Part shown: in pieces, positions 1 to 5,350 of the stretch
Layout: every line of letters starts with the position of its first letter
Position numbering within the stretch: the first letter of the stretch is position 1
Assembly: GCA_903877345.1 (NCBI GenBank)
Contig: CAIRDL010001110.1
Coordinates: forward strand, 1 to 6,392
Direction: 5' to 3'
From: an uncultured Oscillochloris sp.
GTDB taxonomy: Bacteria > Chloroflexota > Chloroflexia > Chloroflexales > Chloroflexaceae
DNA: 6,392 bases
Made by a program: the position numbers and the translations under genes
The notes under the pieces: model-generated
The model's input: the letters and a program-made list of their open reading frames with translations, nothing else
Told to the model about the DNA's origin: nothing
Database searches by the model: none

Positions 1-152
1 ATGGCCGTGCTTGTTTGGAGATACCCCCGGATAGGGTAGCGAAGGGACGCAAACCCTGGCAGGACAAAGGTGGTCTGCGTCCCGTTTGTCGGCAACGACA
101 CGCGCCGAAGGTTCTGCCCTGTGAACGCCGATCTGCGCGGGAAGCCATACAT
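1..152 (-). CDS. Phage-module protein, N-terminal 50 residues only (runs off window)
   Basis: An open frame starts with ATG at 152-150 on the minus strand and stays open to the window edge. It encodes about 50 residues beginning MYGFPRRSAFTGQNLRRVSL and continuing through an NGTQTTFVLPGF segment. The start lies 2 bases beyond the stop of the preceding gene (155-559). A strong Shine-Dalgarno-like GGGGAG sits 8 bases upstream, inside the end of that gene, which supports translation as part of the same operon. The family is not recognisable from this fragment. Position and polarity suggest another phage structural or tail-associated protein. The C-terminal part is outside the window, so the function is open. 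Confidence 0.6.
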   Translation of the reverse strand, partial: MYGFPRRSAFTGQNLRRVSLPTNGTQTTFVLPGFASLRYPIRGYLQTSTA

Positions 153-154
153 TC

Positions 155-559
155 CTAGAACTCCCCATAGTTGCACACGACAGCCACCTCGAACGCACCG
201 CTCGACACGGCAGTCTCCATGCGAACTTTCAGCACGCGCCCAGCGGCCAACACCCACTTCACATTGTAGGGGTCAAGCCAGAACCACCGAGCATTGTTCA
301 AGAGCGTGACCTGTTGGACAGGCAGCGAAAGAGTCGCCGCTGGAATAGTCACCGTGTCGATCAGCACATCCGTGGTGCCGTCGCCGAGCAACAGCGTGAG
401 GGTGTGGCTGGTGGTGTCGTTGCTGGTCACGAACAGCCCCTCGATGAGGCCGCCCGTGCTGCCAATGGTGAGCAGCGTCGCGGCGCTGGTGCCATCGGCA
501 TTGACCAACTTCTTGGTCGCGGTGCGCGCCGTGCCGATAAACTGTGGTGCGGGTGCCAT
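155..559 (-). CDS. Small beta-rich phage structural protein (tail-associated, function unknown)
   Basis: The gene encodes 134 residues starting MAPAPQFIGTARTATKKLVN. The middle is rich in Thr, Val and Leu in alternating patterns (for example HTLTLLLGDGTTDVLIDTVTIPA near residues 52-74), which predicts a beta-sandwich fold. There is no signal peptide, membrane segment or catalytic motif. Small proteins of this kind often lie beside fibre genes in phages and prophages, where they are annotated as hypothetical. The ATG is 5 bases after the stop of the discoidin-containing fibre gene, with a weak AGGT upstream, and the next gene begins 2 bases after its stop. A role as a minor virion, decoration or fibre-tip protein is inferred from context only. 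Confidence 0.65.
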   Translation of the reverse strand: MAPAPQFIGTARTATKKLVNADGTSAATLLTIGSTGGLIEGLFVTSNDTTSHTLTLLLGDGTTDVLIDTVTIPAATLSLPVQQVTLLNNARWFWLDPYNVKWVLAAGRVLKVRMETAVSSGAFEVAVVCNYGEF

Positions 560-564
560 TGCGA

Positions 565-1704
565 TTACCTGAAGTTCTGGAAGAGGAAGAGGAGTGCCCC
601 GGTCGTCTCGCCGCTGCTGCCTGCGCTATCAGCCCAGGCCACGGCGTAATCAGCATCGGTGGTTTTCGTCAGCACCTGGCCGGTGGTGCCCCCATCGGGA
701 AGGCCCACGGTGCCGCCGCTCGTCGGGGTCTCCGGCGTCCAGACCTGGAGGGCGTCGTCCCAGGTCATGACCTGCCCATCGGCGGGCGCGGTCGTCGCCA
801 GACTGCGGCCGCGCAGCTTCACCACCGTGGTCGCGGCCCGCGTTCCCGTCACGTCGCCGCCGAGCGTCCCGTCTGCCCACGCCGGGAGGCCGCTGACGAC
901 GGTGAGTTCCTGCCCAACCGTTCCAATAGGCAAGCGGGTCGGGGCGTAGGCGACGCTGGCTCGCCATAGCTCGAACCGCGTCACGGAATAGGTTCCCGTG
1001 CCGGACACCCCTTTGAGCCGCCAGTAGCGGGCGATGATAACGCGGCTGCCAGAGAACCCGATGAGGCCCGTATCCACCGTACTCGTTGTTGCACCGGTCA
1101 ACGTGACTGCGGTGTCCCAATCCACGCCATTGGTCGAGTATTCGAGGTCGACGGCCCATGCCGCGACGCTCACCGAGTGAGTTACCCGGTATTGGGCGAT
1201 GTGTTCGGTCGTGCCGAGGTCAACCATGTACCAGGAATCGGCAACCATCGTCCCATCTGCTGCTAACCACCAGGGACTCACGCCACTGATCAGGCGGGAC
1301 GGTGGGGTGTAATACCCGTAGTAAAAGTGATACACCTGGCTGCTCGCCAGGGCCGACGCGCCGAGCGACGTGAGCGCCACGTTGACGCTTTCCGCACCGG
1401 AGTTCGCATAGATGAGGTCGCCTGCCGCCTCGAACGGGCTTGCCAGCAAGCCAGCGATGTCCGCGAACGTGACGGCCACGCTGCCGAGGCGCGAGTCGTC
1501 AGCGCGCACGAGCTTGACGGCGCTCACTTCTCCGTCAGCCGCGACCGGCACCCAGCCCAAGGCCAGCTTCCCCGTGCCATCGGCACGCGGCAGCAGGCCC
1601 GCGCTGGGCGTGGTGCTTGCTTCGGCCTGGTCGAGCAGCGGCGTGGCAACCCGTTCAAGCTCGCCGGTTGTCAGGTTCTGGATGAGCGGGCGACTGGTGC
1701 CCAT
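565..1704 (-). CDS. Phage tail-fibre-like protein with discoidin-like (F5/8 type C) domain
   Basis: The gene encodes 379 residues. The N-terminal part (about 1-120) has the low-complexity, Gly/Ala/Asp-rich style of phage fibre shafts. Residues about 145-250 resemble a discoidin or F5/8C carbohydrate-binding fold: WYMVDLGTTEHIAQYRVTH, then a VDLEYSTNGVDW segment, then ARYWRLKG and VTRFELWR. After this come two phrases common in phage fibres: GDVTGTRAATTVVKLRGRSL followed by a GQVMTWDDALQVWTPETP unit, and GGTTGQVLTKTTDADYAVAWAD. The C terminus ends in LLFLFQNFR. The likely role is host-surface or polysaccharide recognition at the tail tip. The ATG shares one base with the upstream stop (TAATG), indicating translational coupling. 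The domain call rests on motif resemblance; no adhesion target can be inferred. Confidence 0.75.
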   Translation of the reverse strand: MGTSRPLIQNLTTGELERVATPLLDQAEASTTPSAGLLPRADGTGKLALGWVPVAADGEVSAVKLVRADDSRLGSVAVTFADIAGLLASPFEAAGDLIYANSGAESVNVALTSLGASALASSQVYHFYYGYYTPPSRLISGVSPWWLAADGTMVADSWYMVDLGTTEHIAQYRVTHSVSVAAWAVDLEYSTNGVDWDTAVTLTGATTSTVDTGLIGFSGSRVIIARYWRLKGVSGTGTYSVTRFELWRASVAYAPTRLPIGTVGQELTVVSGLPAWADGTLGGDVTGTRAATTVVKLRGRSLATTAPADGQVMTWDDALQVWTPETPTSGGTVGLPDGGTTGQVLTKTTDADYAVAWADSAGSSGETTGALLFLFQNFR

Positions 1705-2015
1705 TAGCCCGCCGGGACTAGCCGCACGTATTGCGGCATGATATTGATGTGAATGCGGGCGACGGTCGCCACCTCCATCACGCGGGCGACGACCTGGATG
1801 ATGTTGTTGTCGGCGCTCGGTGGCGTGCGGCTGGCCCTGCCAGCGGTTGCCGCGCTCAGGAAGAGGAGCTTCCCTTCGTCGCTCGTGGTCAGCCCGGTGG
1901 GGTCCATCGTCAGGATGCCGCCGAGGAACAGGGTGGCGCTAGTGCCGTTGGTGGCCCCGTCCGGGCAGAAGAAGACGGCGGAGCGGGTGTTATCCGCCGC
2001 GAGCGCCCCACGCAC
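1704..2015 (-). CDS. C-terminal part of a phage structural protein, 5'-truncated (possible pseudogene)
   Basis: The only usable start is GTG at 2015-2013, giving 103 residues ending in HINIMPQYVRLVPAG. It has no convincing Shine-Dalgarno. The same frame stays open upstream to TAG at 2123-2121 and still looks like coding sequence: PEIITAEADIAAFSFVALRN leads directly into the part after the GTG. The segment GKLLFLSAATAGRASRTPPS followed by NNIIQVVARVMEV resembles the C-terminal beta domain found on phage tail, capsid and decoration proteins, normally with more protein before it. I infer that the 5' end was lost at the AT-rich junction near 2120, so the visible piece is probably a remnant. Its stop overlaps the start of the fibre gene by one base, which shows it once headed that operon. 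Confidence 0.55.
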   Translation of the reverse strand: MRGALAADNTRSAVFFCPDGATNGTSATLFLGGILTMDPTGLTTSDEGKLLFLSAATAGRASRTPPSADNNIIQVVARVMEVATVARIHINIMPQYVRLVPAG

Positions 2016-2185
2016 CTTGCGCCCGCTACTGTTCCGCAGCGCGACGAAACTGAAGGCGGCGATGTCAGCCTCGGCGGTGATAATCTCTGGCGAGCCGCCG
2101 GTCGTATCAGGGACGAACGACTAAGACTTCTGTACCTTGTACTAATAGCCAGAAGTACTATAGGGGGGGATGACCTATAGATGGG

Positions 2186-2214
2186 TTGACTTTTAAGATA
2201 AAGGATCGTATTCT
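2186..2214 (+). promoter_or_regulatory. Sigma-70-like promoter candidate
   Basis: TTGACT at 2186-2191 is followed after a 17-base spacer by TATTCT at 2209-2214. This matches the vegetative consensus at 5 of 6 and 4 of 6 positions with ideal spacing. It points toward the bacteriocin genes, but the first start codon is about 470 bases downstream, so a long untranslated leader or an unrelated small transcript would be needed. In AT-rich sequence such pairs also arise by chance. Confidence 0.3.
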
Positions 2215-2343
2215 ACCGAAAGATGATTGTTTAGTTCATACCGTAATGAATAGGATCTGGAACTGGATTATTAGATGGTTTTTAATATCTGAATAAGTTC
2301 CTATTCAGTACAACAAGTTACTTTTTTCCTCACTAGGGGTTAT

Positions 2344-2375
2344 GCAGAAAACCCCCACTACAGAGGGTTCTCTGC
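2344..2375. repeat. Imperfect inverted repeat, 11-base arms
   Basis: The arms GCAGAAAACCC (2344-2354) and GGGTTCTCTGC (2365-2375) pair at 10 of 11 positions around a 10-base loop. A smaller hairpin, CAGAG-GGTT-CTCTG at 2361-2374, competes with it. No T tract follows on the plus strand, so it is not a simple terminator. It could be a regulatory hairpin in the leader of the bacteriocin transcript or the relic end of a mobile element. No flanking target duplication or transposase fragment was found. Confidence 0.4.
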
Positions 2376-2635
2376 TGTTACAGCGCTGCAAAGCTGAATC
2401 ATAAACGCCCGGTCTACCACAGGTTCTGTGTCGCTATTCTGCCTAATGTTTTCACCCGCCAGTTGCCCCATAGTGTCCAAGCGTGTTTATCCTCGCTGCT
2501 ACTGATGCGACAAGGAAGCATGCGATTCACATGGAAAAGCGCTGAGCCGAGAGTTTAGATGTGGCAGTGGGAGTGTAGTTGCTCTCGCGCTACCCAAGAA
2601 AGGAGGAGGGGCCGACTTCATTCTGACGCAACGTA

Positions 2636-2820
2636 CCCGTCTGGCTCTACTCGTTCAGTCGTAACACTAAAGGAGAGAATAATGACTGCCTTCAACCTCA
2701 ACACCCGCGCCGCCCGTAGCATGTTCGCCCTGGCTCTGCTCGCCGTCGTCGCCAGCCTCTACGCTTTCGCGGCCCAGGGTGGCGTGCCCGCGCTGTCCTT
2801 CGACTTCGATGGCGGTGTCG
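2636..2820 (+). repeat. Tandem repeat copy 1: RBS and leader of circular bacteriocin precursor 1
   Basis: This 185-base segment matches 3077-3261 at a constant offset of 441 bases without gaps, with about 11 mismatches (roughly 94% identity). It covers 46 bases before the start codon, including the ribosome-binding site, and codons 1-46 of the precursor. Clear similarity ends about two codons before the predicted core peptide, so only the 5' region and leader are conserved. Confidence 0.9.
2670..2675 (+). promoter_or_regulatory. Ribosome-binding site of precursor 1
   Basis: AAGGAG ends 6 bases before the ATG at 2682. It decides the start of the first precursor against an in-frame upstream ATG at 2559, which has no ribosome-binding site. 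The equivalent position in the second copy (GGGAG, ending at 3116) has the same spacing to ATG 3123. Confidence 0.85.
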
Positions 2821-3008
2821 CCCAGTTGTGCCAGTACCTCAGGATCACCCCGGCCAAGGCAGATCAGATCATCAACCTCGTGCTTGCTGGTTTCAGCATC
2901 GCGTCGATTGCAGCTAGGCTTTGGATCGGTTCGGCGGTTCTGGTTTGGGCCATCAATGCCGTTAGGTCGCTGATCCGCTGGAATCGTGGTCTGGCTCGTG
3001 CCCTGTAG
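2682..3008 (+). CDS. Circular bacteriocin precursor 1 (carnocyclin-like, predicted 60-residue core)
   Basis: The gene encodes 108 residues. Residues 1-48 form a leader with basic residues at 9 and 12 and a hydrophobic stretch at about 14-32. The predicted core is residues 49-108, from Leu (LCQYLRITPAKADQIINLVL) to the C-terminal Leu (RGLARAL). As in circular bacteriocins, head-to-tail ligation would join N- and C-terminal residues into a compact helical, membrane-active ring. The core length of 60 and the Leu-to-Leu junction equal those of carnocyclin A, and DQIINLVLAGFSIASI aligns without gaps to the equivalent carnocyclin helix. Core charge is about +6 (six Arg, one Lys, one Asp). It is unusual in carrying one Cys and four Arg near the end (residues 47, 52, 55, 58 of the core). 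The start is set by AAGGAG 6 bases upstream and by identity with copy 2. The exact cleavage site is inferred. Alternatives are a decoy or immunity role. Confidence 0.8.
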   Translation: MTAFNLNTRAARSMFALALLAVVASLYAFAAQGGVPALSFDFDGGVAQLCQYLRITPAKADQIINLVLAGFSIASIAARLWIGSAVLVWAINAVRSLIRWNRGLARAL

Positions 3009-3032
3009 GAGTGTCAAGGTAGTAAGCAAACA

Positions 3033-3064
3033 ACCGAGGCGGTTGGCTCAACCATCGCCTCGGT
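3033..3064 (+). terminator. Strong hairpin between the two precursor genes (no T tract)
   Basis: The 9-base arms ACCGAGGCG (3033-3041) and CGCCTCGGT (3056-3064) pair perfectly. Within the loop, GTTG and CAAC form a second stem, giving an almost closed rod. It begins 24 bases after the stop of precursor 1. No run of T follows, so a classical intrinsic terminator is unlikely. It more probably stabilises or processes the precursor mRNA, or modulates read-through to precursor 2. Confidence 0.5.
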
Positions 3065-3076
3065 CGCGCTCAACAG

Positions 3077-3261
3077 CCCGTCTGGATCTACTCGTTCAGT
3101 TGTAACACCGAGGGAGAGAATGATGACTGCCTTCAACCTCAACACCCGCGCCGCCCGTAGCATGTTCGCCCTGGCTCTGCTCGCCGTCGTCGCCAGCCTC
3201 TACGCCCTCGCGGCCCAGGGTGGCGTGCCCGCGCTTTCCTTCGACTTCGGTGGCGGGGTCG
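3077..3261 (+). repeat. Tandem repeat copy 2: RBS and leader of circular bacteriocin precursor 2
   Basis: This is the second copy of the 185-base unit at 2636-2820, offset by exactly 441 bases. Six of about 11 differences lie before the start codon and five in the leader. One of them (A to G) creates an additional ATG at 3120, directly before the conserved ATG at 3123. The copy ends just before the sequence encoding the predicted core. Confidence 0.9.
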
Positions 3262-3464
3262 CGCATCTGGCCGGCATGTTTGGCCTGAGCTTCGGGGCGG
3301 CTCAGAGGATCATCAACGTCATCCTCACGGCATGGAGCATTTGGGCGGCCATCGCGGCCATCGTGGCTATTACCGGTGGCGCAGGCATTATTGGTGTCGG
3401 CATCATCGCATCGGCCAAGGCGATTGCGAAGCGCTACGGTGCTCGCTACGCTGCGGCGTGGTAG
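3123..3464 (+). CDS. Circular bacteriocin precursor 2 (circularin A/uberolysin-like, predicted 65-residue core)
   Basis: The gene encodes 113 residues. The leader (1-48) differs from that of precursor 1 at only three positions (Phe29Leu, Asp43Gly, Gln48His). The predicted core, residues 49-113, begins LAGMFGLSFGAAQRIINVIL and ends ARYAAAW. It aligns with circularin A (VAGALG start, IVNVILNAG helix, GGAG turn, aromatic end) and ends in Trp like uberolysin and AS-48. It has no acidic residue and about five basic ones, mostly in the last 15 positions (AKAIAKRYGARY), the cationic patch typical of the family. A Gly-rich hinge (TGGAGIIGVG) lies mid-core. I chose ATG 3123 over the adjacent ATG 3120 because it matches copy 1 and keeps 6 bases to GGGAG; annotation from 3120 would add one Met. 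Peptide activity is inferred; family membership is well supported by neighbours. Confidence 0.9.
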   Translation: MTAFNLNTRAARSMFALALLAVVASLYALAAQGGVPALSFDFGGGVAHLAGMFGLSFGAAQRIINVILTAWSIWAAIAAIVAITGGAGIIGVGIIASAKAIAKRYGARYAAAW

Positions 3465-3485
3465 GACTTTTCATCGGAAGAGCAG

Positions 3486-3541
3486 GCCGGGGCAGCGGAT
3501 ACCGTCTGCCCCGGCTCTGTGTGTAGGGCCATCGTTTTTTT
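3486..3541 (+). terminator. GC-rich hairpin with delayed T tract (partial terminator/attenuator)
   Basis: The 10-base arms GCCGGGGCAG (3486-3495) and CTGCCCCGGC (3506-3515) are perfectly complementary, with a small inner CGG-ATA-CCG stem. A run of seven T lies at 3535-3541, 19 bases beyond the stem, which is farther than in a classical intrinsic terminator. It lies between the second precursor and the export genes. I infer that it reduces read-through, so precursors are made in excess over transporter subunits, and that it may also protect the precursor mRNA end. Confidence 0.6.
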
Positions 3542-3572
3542 ACAGGTCTCACGTACCCTAGGAGCCTTGACG

Positions 3573-5345
3573 ATGCGCTCAATCCCCCTTACTCACCCCA
3601 CCCAGACCAAGCCCAGTCACTTATTCCAGCCTTGGGTACGGGTCGCTTGCGCCGTTGTACGCGTTGATCTGGCTCGCTATGGGCGCTACGGGCTTTCCCT
3701 TTTGCCTAATGACCTGCGCCGCCTCGCCGTCACATGGCCTAAGCGCAACGTGCTCTTCGCCATTGGTGGTGCGGTTGGCGGACTCCTGTTATGCTTGCTC
3801 CTCATCGCTGCTATTGTCTGTGAGACGGCACGACTCGCCGGAGCCACCGTGTCCGGCGTTACACACGCTGCTGCGCTGTTGCTCTTGCTACTGATGGCGC
3901 GCCAAATCTTGACTGCCCCCGGCGACCTCGAACGTGTCCTAAACACACCCGACTACGAGTTGCTCTGGCGGAGTCCGGCCCCAATGACGGCTGCGCTTGT
4001 GGCACGTTTTGGTGGGCCAGCCCTCATCCGTGGGGTCATGTTTTGGTTACTGGTGGTTGGCCCTTTCGCCACGGCGCTGATCTTGATCGCTGATGCCTCG
4101 CCGTTGCTCCTCGTCGGCTGGCTGTTGCTAGGGCTAGGCTGGCTTGGCAGCACCACCGGGGCCGCGTTGCTGTGGGGCGCAGTTGGCCTCCGCCTCCGTC
4201 AGCGTTGGTGGATCGCCATCGGTACCTCAACCCTCGGCCAAACCAGCGGTCTGTTGGTTACTACCGTGATGGCGGCCCTGTTGACCCGGGTGGCTTTGCT
4301 CATCGCCCGTGACCCCGCCTCAACGGTAGCTTTAGCTGGACAGGCGCTTGGATCGCCTTTAGCCGCACTCGTTGAAGGGCCGTTCCTCTTTACCAGTTGG
4401 CCAGTATACGCAGCCCAGGCGGCGGCTAGTGGCAAGCTCCTTGGGATGCTCAGTTGGTCGGGTGCGCTCTGCATGCTCGCCAGCGTTCTCGTTGCCACTG
4501 GCCTCTGGGCGACCCACCGGTTAAGCCGCACCCTCCCGCCTCCTGGTGAAAACGTGAGCCATAGCAGAAACGTTGCTCGTGGCACCCGTATGGTCAGCGT
4601 GATCGTTGGTGTTTTGCCAGCCACCCTTCGCCCCCTGGTAGCGAAAGATTTGTTGGGGTTGGTTCGCCCCGATCTTCAGCGTTCGCGCCAAGTAGGGCAG
4701 GCGCTGACGCTGATTTGCGGTGTCCTTGGGGCGGCTCTGGGTGCCTCTGGACAGGGATTCTATGTTGGGGGCGATTGGTCTGCACTTTACCCGCTCGTGG
4801 TGGTTCAGTTCATTACTGTGGCTTTGCTTGGTGATGCACTTTTGGGTGTGACTGCGATCGAGTCTGAGGCTGCGGGGATTGATTTGCTCAAGCAGACTGG
4901 CATCCCACCGCTTCGCCTCACGACCGCCAAATGGCTTGCCCATACCATTGCGTTGCTGCCGGCGACGTTTGTCATCCCCGTGGTTGGTGGTCTCTGCTTT
5001 GGCCTGACCCCGCTGCTATTGGCGCTGGTCGTTGTGGTTGCGCTGGCCCAAACCATCGCCCTGAGCGCAGCAACCATTGGCGGTGGTGCGCTAGCTCCAC
5101 ATTTTCAGGGCGAACGTCCCGGCGGGCCTGGCAACGCCCCCGAGATCATGGTGGGGCAGGGCATTGTCGCGGCACTGCTGCTCCAGATCCTCGGCGTGAG
5201 CGGTTTGCTGCAACAACGCGCTCTGGTGCGTGAAGAAGTGTTGGCGATTGCAGTTGCTCTTGGGGCGCTCGTGCTTGCCGGCGCGTCCGTAGCGGTCATT
5301 GCGTTGCTGGTCGTTCGGCGGGCACCGACCACGTGGAAGGCTTAA
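3573..5345 (+). CDS. Large polytopic membrane protein, ABC-exporter type, of the circular bacteriocin system
   Basis: The gene encodes 590 residues with about 12 hydrophobic segments (for example near 60-82, 93-113, 152-174, 177-206, 221-245, 290-315, 376-391, 404-424, 456-505, 526-548, 554-582) and no signal peptide. It appears to be two halves. Each half has a cytoplasmic loop of the putative-ABC-exporter style: PDYELLWRSPAP near 126-137, and AIESEAAGIDLLKQTGIPPL near 428-447 followed by AKWL. It is the size and position of the large membrane protein after the structural gene in AS-48 and circularin A clusters, where it is required for production. The role in maturation or secretion with the ATPase downstream is inferred. 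ATG 3573 has AGGAG 8 bases upstream; the in-frame ATG at 3519 would begin beside the hairpin and lacks a binding site. Its stop lies 5 bases before the ATPase start. Confidence 0.8.
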   Translation: MRSIPLTHPTQTKPSHLFQPWVRVACAVVRVDLARYGRYGLSLLPNDLRRLAVTWPKRNVLFAIGGAVGGLLLCLLLIAAIVCETARLAGATVSGVTHAAALLLLLLMARQILTAPGDLERVLNTPDYELLWRSPAPMTAALVARFGGPALIRGVMFWLLVVGPFATALILIADASPLLLVGWLLLGLGWLGSTTGAALLWGAVGLRLRQRWWIAIGTSTLGQTSGLLVTTVMAALLTRVALLIARDPASTVALAGQALGSPLAALVEGPFLFTSWPVYAAQAAASGKLLGMLSWSGALCMLASVLVATGLWATHRLSRTLPPPGENVSHSRNVARGTRMVSVIVGVLPATLRPLVAKDLLGLVRPDLQRSRQVGQALTLICGVLGAALGASGQGFYVGGDWSALYPLVVVQFITVALLGDALLGVTAIESEAAGIDLLKQTGIPPLRLTTAKWLAHTIALLPATFVIPVVGGLCFGLTPLLLALVVVVALAQTIALSAATIGGGALAPHFQGERPGGPGNAPEIMVGQGIVAALLLQILGVSGLLQQRALVREEVLAIAVALGALVLAGASVAVIALLVVRRAPTTWKA

Positions 5346-5350
5346 CATTT

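Larger units (their letters stand above)
2121..2681. other. Intergenic region without supported genes; AT-rich then mixed composition
   Basis: No frame here has a convincing gene. From 2124 to about 2330 the sequence is clearly more AT-rich than either flank and has stops in all frames. From about 2330 to 2681 it is closer to the local average. It holds several short inverted repeats (2126-2132 with 2150-2156; 2289-2295 with 2302-2308; 2344-2354 with 2365-2375), two copies of the palindrome CTATAG (2158-2163, 2175-2180) and a promoter-like pair at 2186-2214. The abrupt end of the phage genes at its left edge suggests a rearrangement junction. The promoter for the bacteriocin genes should lie in this stretch, but no close-by -35/-10 pair is convincing. 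Confidence 0.6.

Noticed and set aside
544..969. Plus-strand open frames across the phage genes (also 1327-1741 and 1731-2180)
   Set aside because: They are antisense shadows of the minus-strand phage genes, with Arg-rich low-quality translations and no ribosome-binding sites.
2289..2327. Intrinsic terminator from the CTGAATA/TATTCAG hairpin and the T run at 2322-2327
   Set aside because: The stem is AT-rich and only 7 bases long, the T run is 13 bases away, and no gene ends just before it.
2410..2550. Minus-strand fragment of about 46 codons as a transposase relic
   Set aside because: The frame is short, bounded by stops, and shows no recognisable transposase motif.
2600..2606. Perfect Shine-Dalgarno AAGGAGG as the start of another gene
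   Set aside because: No ATG, GTG or TTG follows within a usable distance.
2559..2681. In-frame N-terminal extension of precursor 1 starting at ATG 2559
   Set aside because: There is no ribosome-binding site at 2559, the extra 41 residues look non-coding, and copy 2 has no equivalent. AAGGAG directly before ATG 2682 decides the start.
2682..3464. The two small hydrophobic proteins as phage holins, given the phage genes nearby
   Set aside because: They are on the opposite strand from the phage operon, share a leader with divergent cores, match circularin A/carnocyclin A in length and ends, and are followed by the exporter, ATPase and DUF95 genes.
2682..3464. Lantibiotic, lasso or double-glycine two-peptide bacteriocin
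   Set aside because: The cores lack the Cys/Ser/Thr pattern of lantibiotics. No lasso protease/cyclase pair or peptidase-containing transporter is present, and the leaders do not end in a GG site directly at the core.
3519..3572. Upstream ATG 3519 for the large membrane protein
   Set aside because: It lies directly beside the hairpin with no binding site, whereas ATG 3573 has AGGAG at good spacing.
5333..5350. GTG 5333 as the ATPase start
   Set aside because: It has no binding site, and ATG 5351 fits the normal N-terminus of such ATPases and has GGAAGG upstream.
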